Shown: one piece after another, positions 32,417-34,207 of the stretch
How positions within the stretch are numbered: position 1 is the stretch's first letter
Layout: each line of letters starts with the position of its first letter
Source of the DNA: Gelidibacter salicanalis
Lineage (GTDB): Bacteria; Bacteroidota; Bacteroidia; Flavobacteriales; Flavobacteriaceae
Assembly: GCF_016469035.1 (NCBI RefSeq)
Contig: NZ_JAEHJZ010000017.1
Location: 1 to 34,207 of the forward strand
Direction: 5' to 3'
DNA: 34,207 nucleotides
Notes under the pieces: generated by a model
What the model saw: the letters and a program-made list of their open reading frames with translations, nothing else
Database searches by the model: none
Told to the model about the DNA's origin: nothing
Program-made: the position numbers and the translations under genes

Positions 32417-33292
32417 TTATTTCCTAAACACACCCATCAGTTTTTTCACTCCAGTAAAGACCAACAAAGCTACCGCGCCAAAAACGAGCCCGATTACAAA
32501 CTCTTTAATTATAGATGGCCAAGTCTCTAAGACGTGATGCAAAAAATCTAAATTGTGGGCAAAAATACCCCCGGCAACCAATAGTAGCGCAATGGTACCT
32601 ATTACGCCCAAGCTTCTAATCACCCACGGTAAGGCATTAACTAACAAATGGCCAAAAAAGTCTGAAATGCTTTTTTCGTCATCGTTAAATTTGATCAAGC
32701 GGTACCCAAAATCGTCCATTCTCACAATCAGGGCTACAATACCGTAAACACCCACGGTTGCAATTAGAGCCACAATGCTCACCACCAGAATCTGAATAAG
32801 CAGCGGTTGCCCAATAACGCTCCCAAGTGCAATAATTACAATTTCTACAGACAGAATAAAATCTGTTAGAATGGCAGATTTGATTTTTGTCTTTTCAATT
32901 TCTAAAATATCAGCTTCTGAGAGGTCTTCGGTTTGCACTGTTTCAACACCCTCGTGGTGCGGTACCAAATATTCATAAAGCTTTTCTGCACCTTCATACG
33001 CCAAATAAATCCCGCCCAATATTAAAATCACGGTGACCGCAACGGGTAAGAAAGCACTCAGCAAAAAAGCGACAGGTAAAATAATGAGCTTATTTATAAA
33101 GGAGCCTTTAGTAATGGCCCACAACACGGGAATTTCACGGGATGCCACAAATCCGGAAGCCTTTTCCGCATTAACGGCCAAATCATCACCCAAAATTCCG
33201 GCAGTTTTTTTAGTGGAAATTTTGGCCATCGCAGCCACATCGTCCATAAGAACCCCAATATCATCTAAAAGTGCAAAAAATCCTGAAGCCAT
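32417..33292 (-). CDS. DUF808 family membrane protein (YedI-like)
   Basis: A 291-aa protein of the DUF808 family, related to E. coli YedI. The N-terminus 'ASGFFALLDDIGVLMDDVAAMAKISTKKTAGILGDDLAVNA' is the family signature. Hydrophobic segments lie at about 70-95, 145-165, 170-195, 215-240 and 255-280. Function is unknown; family members are inner-membrane proteins without an assigned role. Its stop codon marks the right edge of the repeat array. Six bases matching its 3' end (AAATAA in gene sense) are duplicated inside the array at about 32228-32233, so the array has grown by duplicating DNA that touched this gene. Confidence 0.88.
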   Translation of the reverse strand: MASGFFALLDDIGVLMDDVAAMAKISTKKTAGILGDDLAVNAEKASGFVASREIPVLWAITKGSFINKLIILPVAFLLSAFLPVAVTVILILGGIYLAYEGAEKLYEYLVPHHEGVETVQTEDLSEADILEIEKTKIKSAILTDFILSVEIVIIALGSVIGQPLLIQILVVSIVALIATVGVYGIVALIVRMDDFGYRLIKFNDDEKSISDFFGHLLVNALPWVIRSLGVIGTIALLLVAGGIFAHNLDFLHHVLETWPSIIKEFVIGLVFGAVALLVFTGVKKLMGVFRK

Positions 33293-33330
33293 AAAGTGTT
33301 GTTTTATAGTATGAACTAATTTTAATAAAA

Positions 33331-34086
33331 TTACTTCGTTAAAGTTTTAGAAAACAAAGATAGTAAGACATAAAAAACGATAATGATCGGTATGGCAACA
33401 AATTTGAACAATATGATAAAGACAACACATAAAATAATAAAAATATAACGTACGGCATTGTTTTTAAAACTCCAATCCTTAAATTTTAAGGCAAAAAGTT
33501 TGATGTTTGCATTGAGCAAATAACAGCTCAAAAACGTCATTATAATTAAAAACCAAGGGTTTAGTATAACCGTATTGATGGCATTGCTGTTTTGAAATTC
33601 CATAATCAAAGGCAAGGAAATAATCAGCAAAGCATTGGCTGGTGTTGGCAAGCCTGTAAAAGAGGACTGTTGCTCTTCGTCCAGATTAAATTTTGCCAAT
33701 CGATAGGCCGACGCCAAGGTAATAAATAGACCTATCAATGCTAGTGGAGAAAATCGGATAGATATCCAATGCATCGCACTGCCCCACTCGTCGCCAAACA
33801 TAAAAGTACTGCTATTGGTGGCTAAGGTCAATAATTTAAACATGATAATACCTGGCACCAATCCACTGGTCACCATATCTGCCAAAGAATCCAATTGAAG
33901 ACCCAGCGGACTTTGGACATTCAGTTTTCTCGCCACCAGTCCATCAAAAAAATCGAAGAAGATGCCTAAAAATACAAAAAGTGCTGCCGCAACAAAGTTA
34001 TTCTGAACGGCAAATAAAACCGCAATGCTACCACAAAAGAGATTGAGTAGCGTGATGATATTGGGAAGATGTCTTTTTATAGCCAT
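33331..34086 (-). CDS. pssA: CDP-diacylglycerol-serine O-phosphatidyltransferase
   Basis: A 251-aa membrane enzyme that makes phosphatidylserine, the precursor of phosphatidylethanolamine. The CDP-alcohol phosphotransferase motif D-G-x2-A-R-x8-G-x3-D-x3-D is complete in FDGLVARKLNVQSPLGLQLD plus SLAD (about 47-70). The N-terminus 'KRHLPNIITLLNLFCGSIAVLFA' and six to eight hydrophobic segments fit the PssA type II family. No decarboxylase gene is in view. It is 38 bp upstream of the DUF808 gene on the same strand, so the two are probably cotranscribed. Confidence 0.92.
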   Translation of the reverse strand: MAIKRHLPNIITLLNLFCGSIAVLFAVQNNFVAAALFVFLGIFFDFFDGLVARKLNVQSPLGLQLDSLADMVTSGLVPGIIMFKLLTLATNSSTFMFGDEWGSAMHWISIRFSPLALIGLFITLASAYRLAKFNLDEEQQSSFTGLPTPANALLIISLPLIMEFQNSNAINTVILNPWFLIIMTFLSCYLLNANIKLFALKFKDWSFKNNAVRYIFIILCVVFIILFKFVAIPIIIVFYVLLSLFSKTLTK

Positions 34087-34167
34087 GGTATAAGTTTGTG
34101 TAAAAATAACAAACTATTTTTATAAGAAAATGCTTAATGTGCATTATTGAATGGTTATTTTACCAAA

Positions 34168-34207
34168 AAATGAACAACCTCCACCCAAGGGTACGAGGTA
34201 TCAAGTA
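34168..34207. repeat. palindromic dispersed repeat, right copy (inverted)
   Basis: A 40-nt block identical, apart from one base, to the reverse complement of 13-52. It can fold as ACCTC-C-ACCC, AA, GGGT-AC-GAGGT, but the changed base breaks one pair of the stem. It is cut by the window edge, so its full extent is unknown. It lies upstream of pssA, outside any gene. Confidence 0.75.

Overview
The window looks like chromosome of a Bacteroidota organism, most likely a member of the Flavobacteriaceae. The DNA is AT-rich and Shine-Dalgarno signals are weak. Several promoters fit the TTTG / TAnnTTTG pattern of this phylum. Small lipoproteins carry an S-C lipobox, and gene blocks such as kpsF-tatC-CMD-lptB and a crtI-crtB-crtZ-crtY cluster behind a MerR regulator are typical of flavobacteria. 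Most of the window is core or semi-core genome. The unusual part is a 2-kb array of palindromic repeats around a small HUH transposase near the right end.

Layout. 1-1000: a small lipoprotein gene whose 3' end lies in a palindromic repeat, an 8-bp tandem repeat upstream of it, and a 38-residue lysine-rich micro-protein. 1062-4263: ku and ligD, a two-gene NHEJ operon. 4657-4741: tRNA-Leu(GAG). 4882-9775: a zeaxanthin-type carotenoid cluster (CarH-like MerR/B12 regulator, crtI, crtB, crtZ, crtY), with a perfect inverted repeat over the crtI promoter. 9761-11795: a TlpA-type thioredoxin and a secreted kelch protein. 11796-12472: gene-free DNA with dispersed palindromes. 12473-14737: aconitase. 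15051-20233: an envelope-protein-folding operon (two parvulin-type PPIases, a SurA-N-like lipoprotein, MoxR). 20580-24926: an SRPBCC protein, a 79-aa protein, a cyclophilin-FKBP fusion, an azurin-like lipoprotein, lipoate ligase and an unknown protein. 25154-30378: recQ, then divergently kpsF-tatC-CMD-lptB. 30379-32416: the repeat array with its transposase. 32417-34086: a DUF808 membrane protein and phosphatidylserine synthase. The last 40 bases are an inverted copy of the palindromic repeat at the left edge.

Working together. Ku and LigD form a complete bacterial end-joining system. The crt genes make phytoene, lycopene, beta-carotene and then zeaxanthin. The regulator keeps both cobalamin-binding signatures of CarH photoreceptors, and the palindrome over the crtI promoter and start codon is a good candidate for its operator, so the cluster is probably light-controlled (inference).

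The most interesting element is the array at 30379-32416. It holds six copies of a 130-132-bp composite made of two hairpins (A and B) about 103-105 bp apart, all in one orientation. The outer ends are inverted repeats of each other and at least one stem shows a compensatory base-pair change. Extra half-sites pile up outside the ends with fixed periods. A REP-associated tyrosine transposase gene sits in the middle. I read it as a REPIN/RAYT-type system in a flavobacterium.
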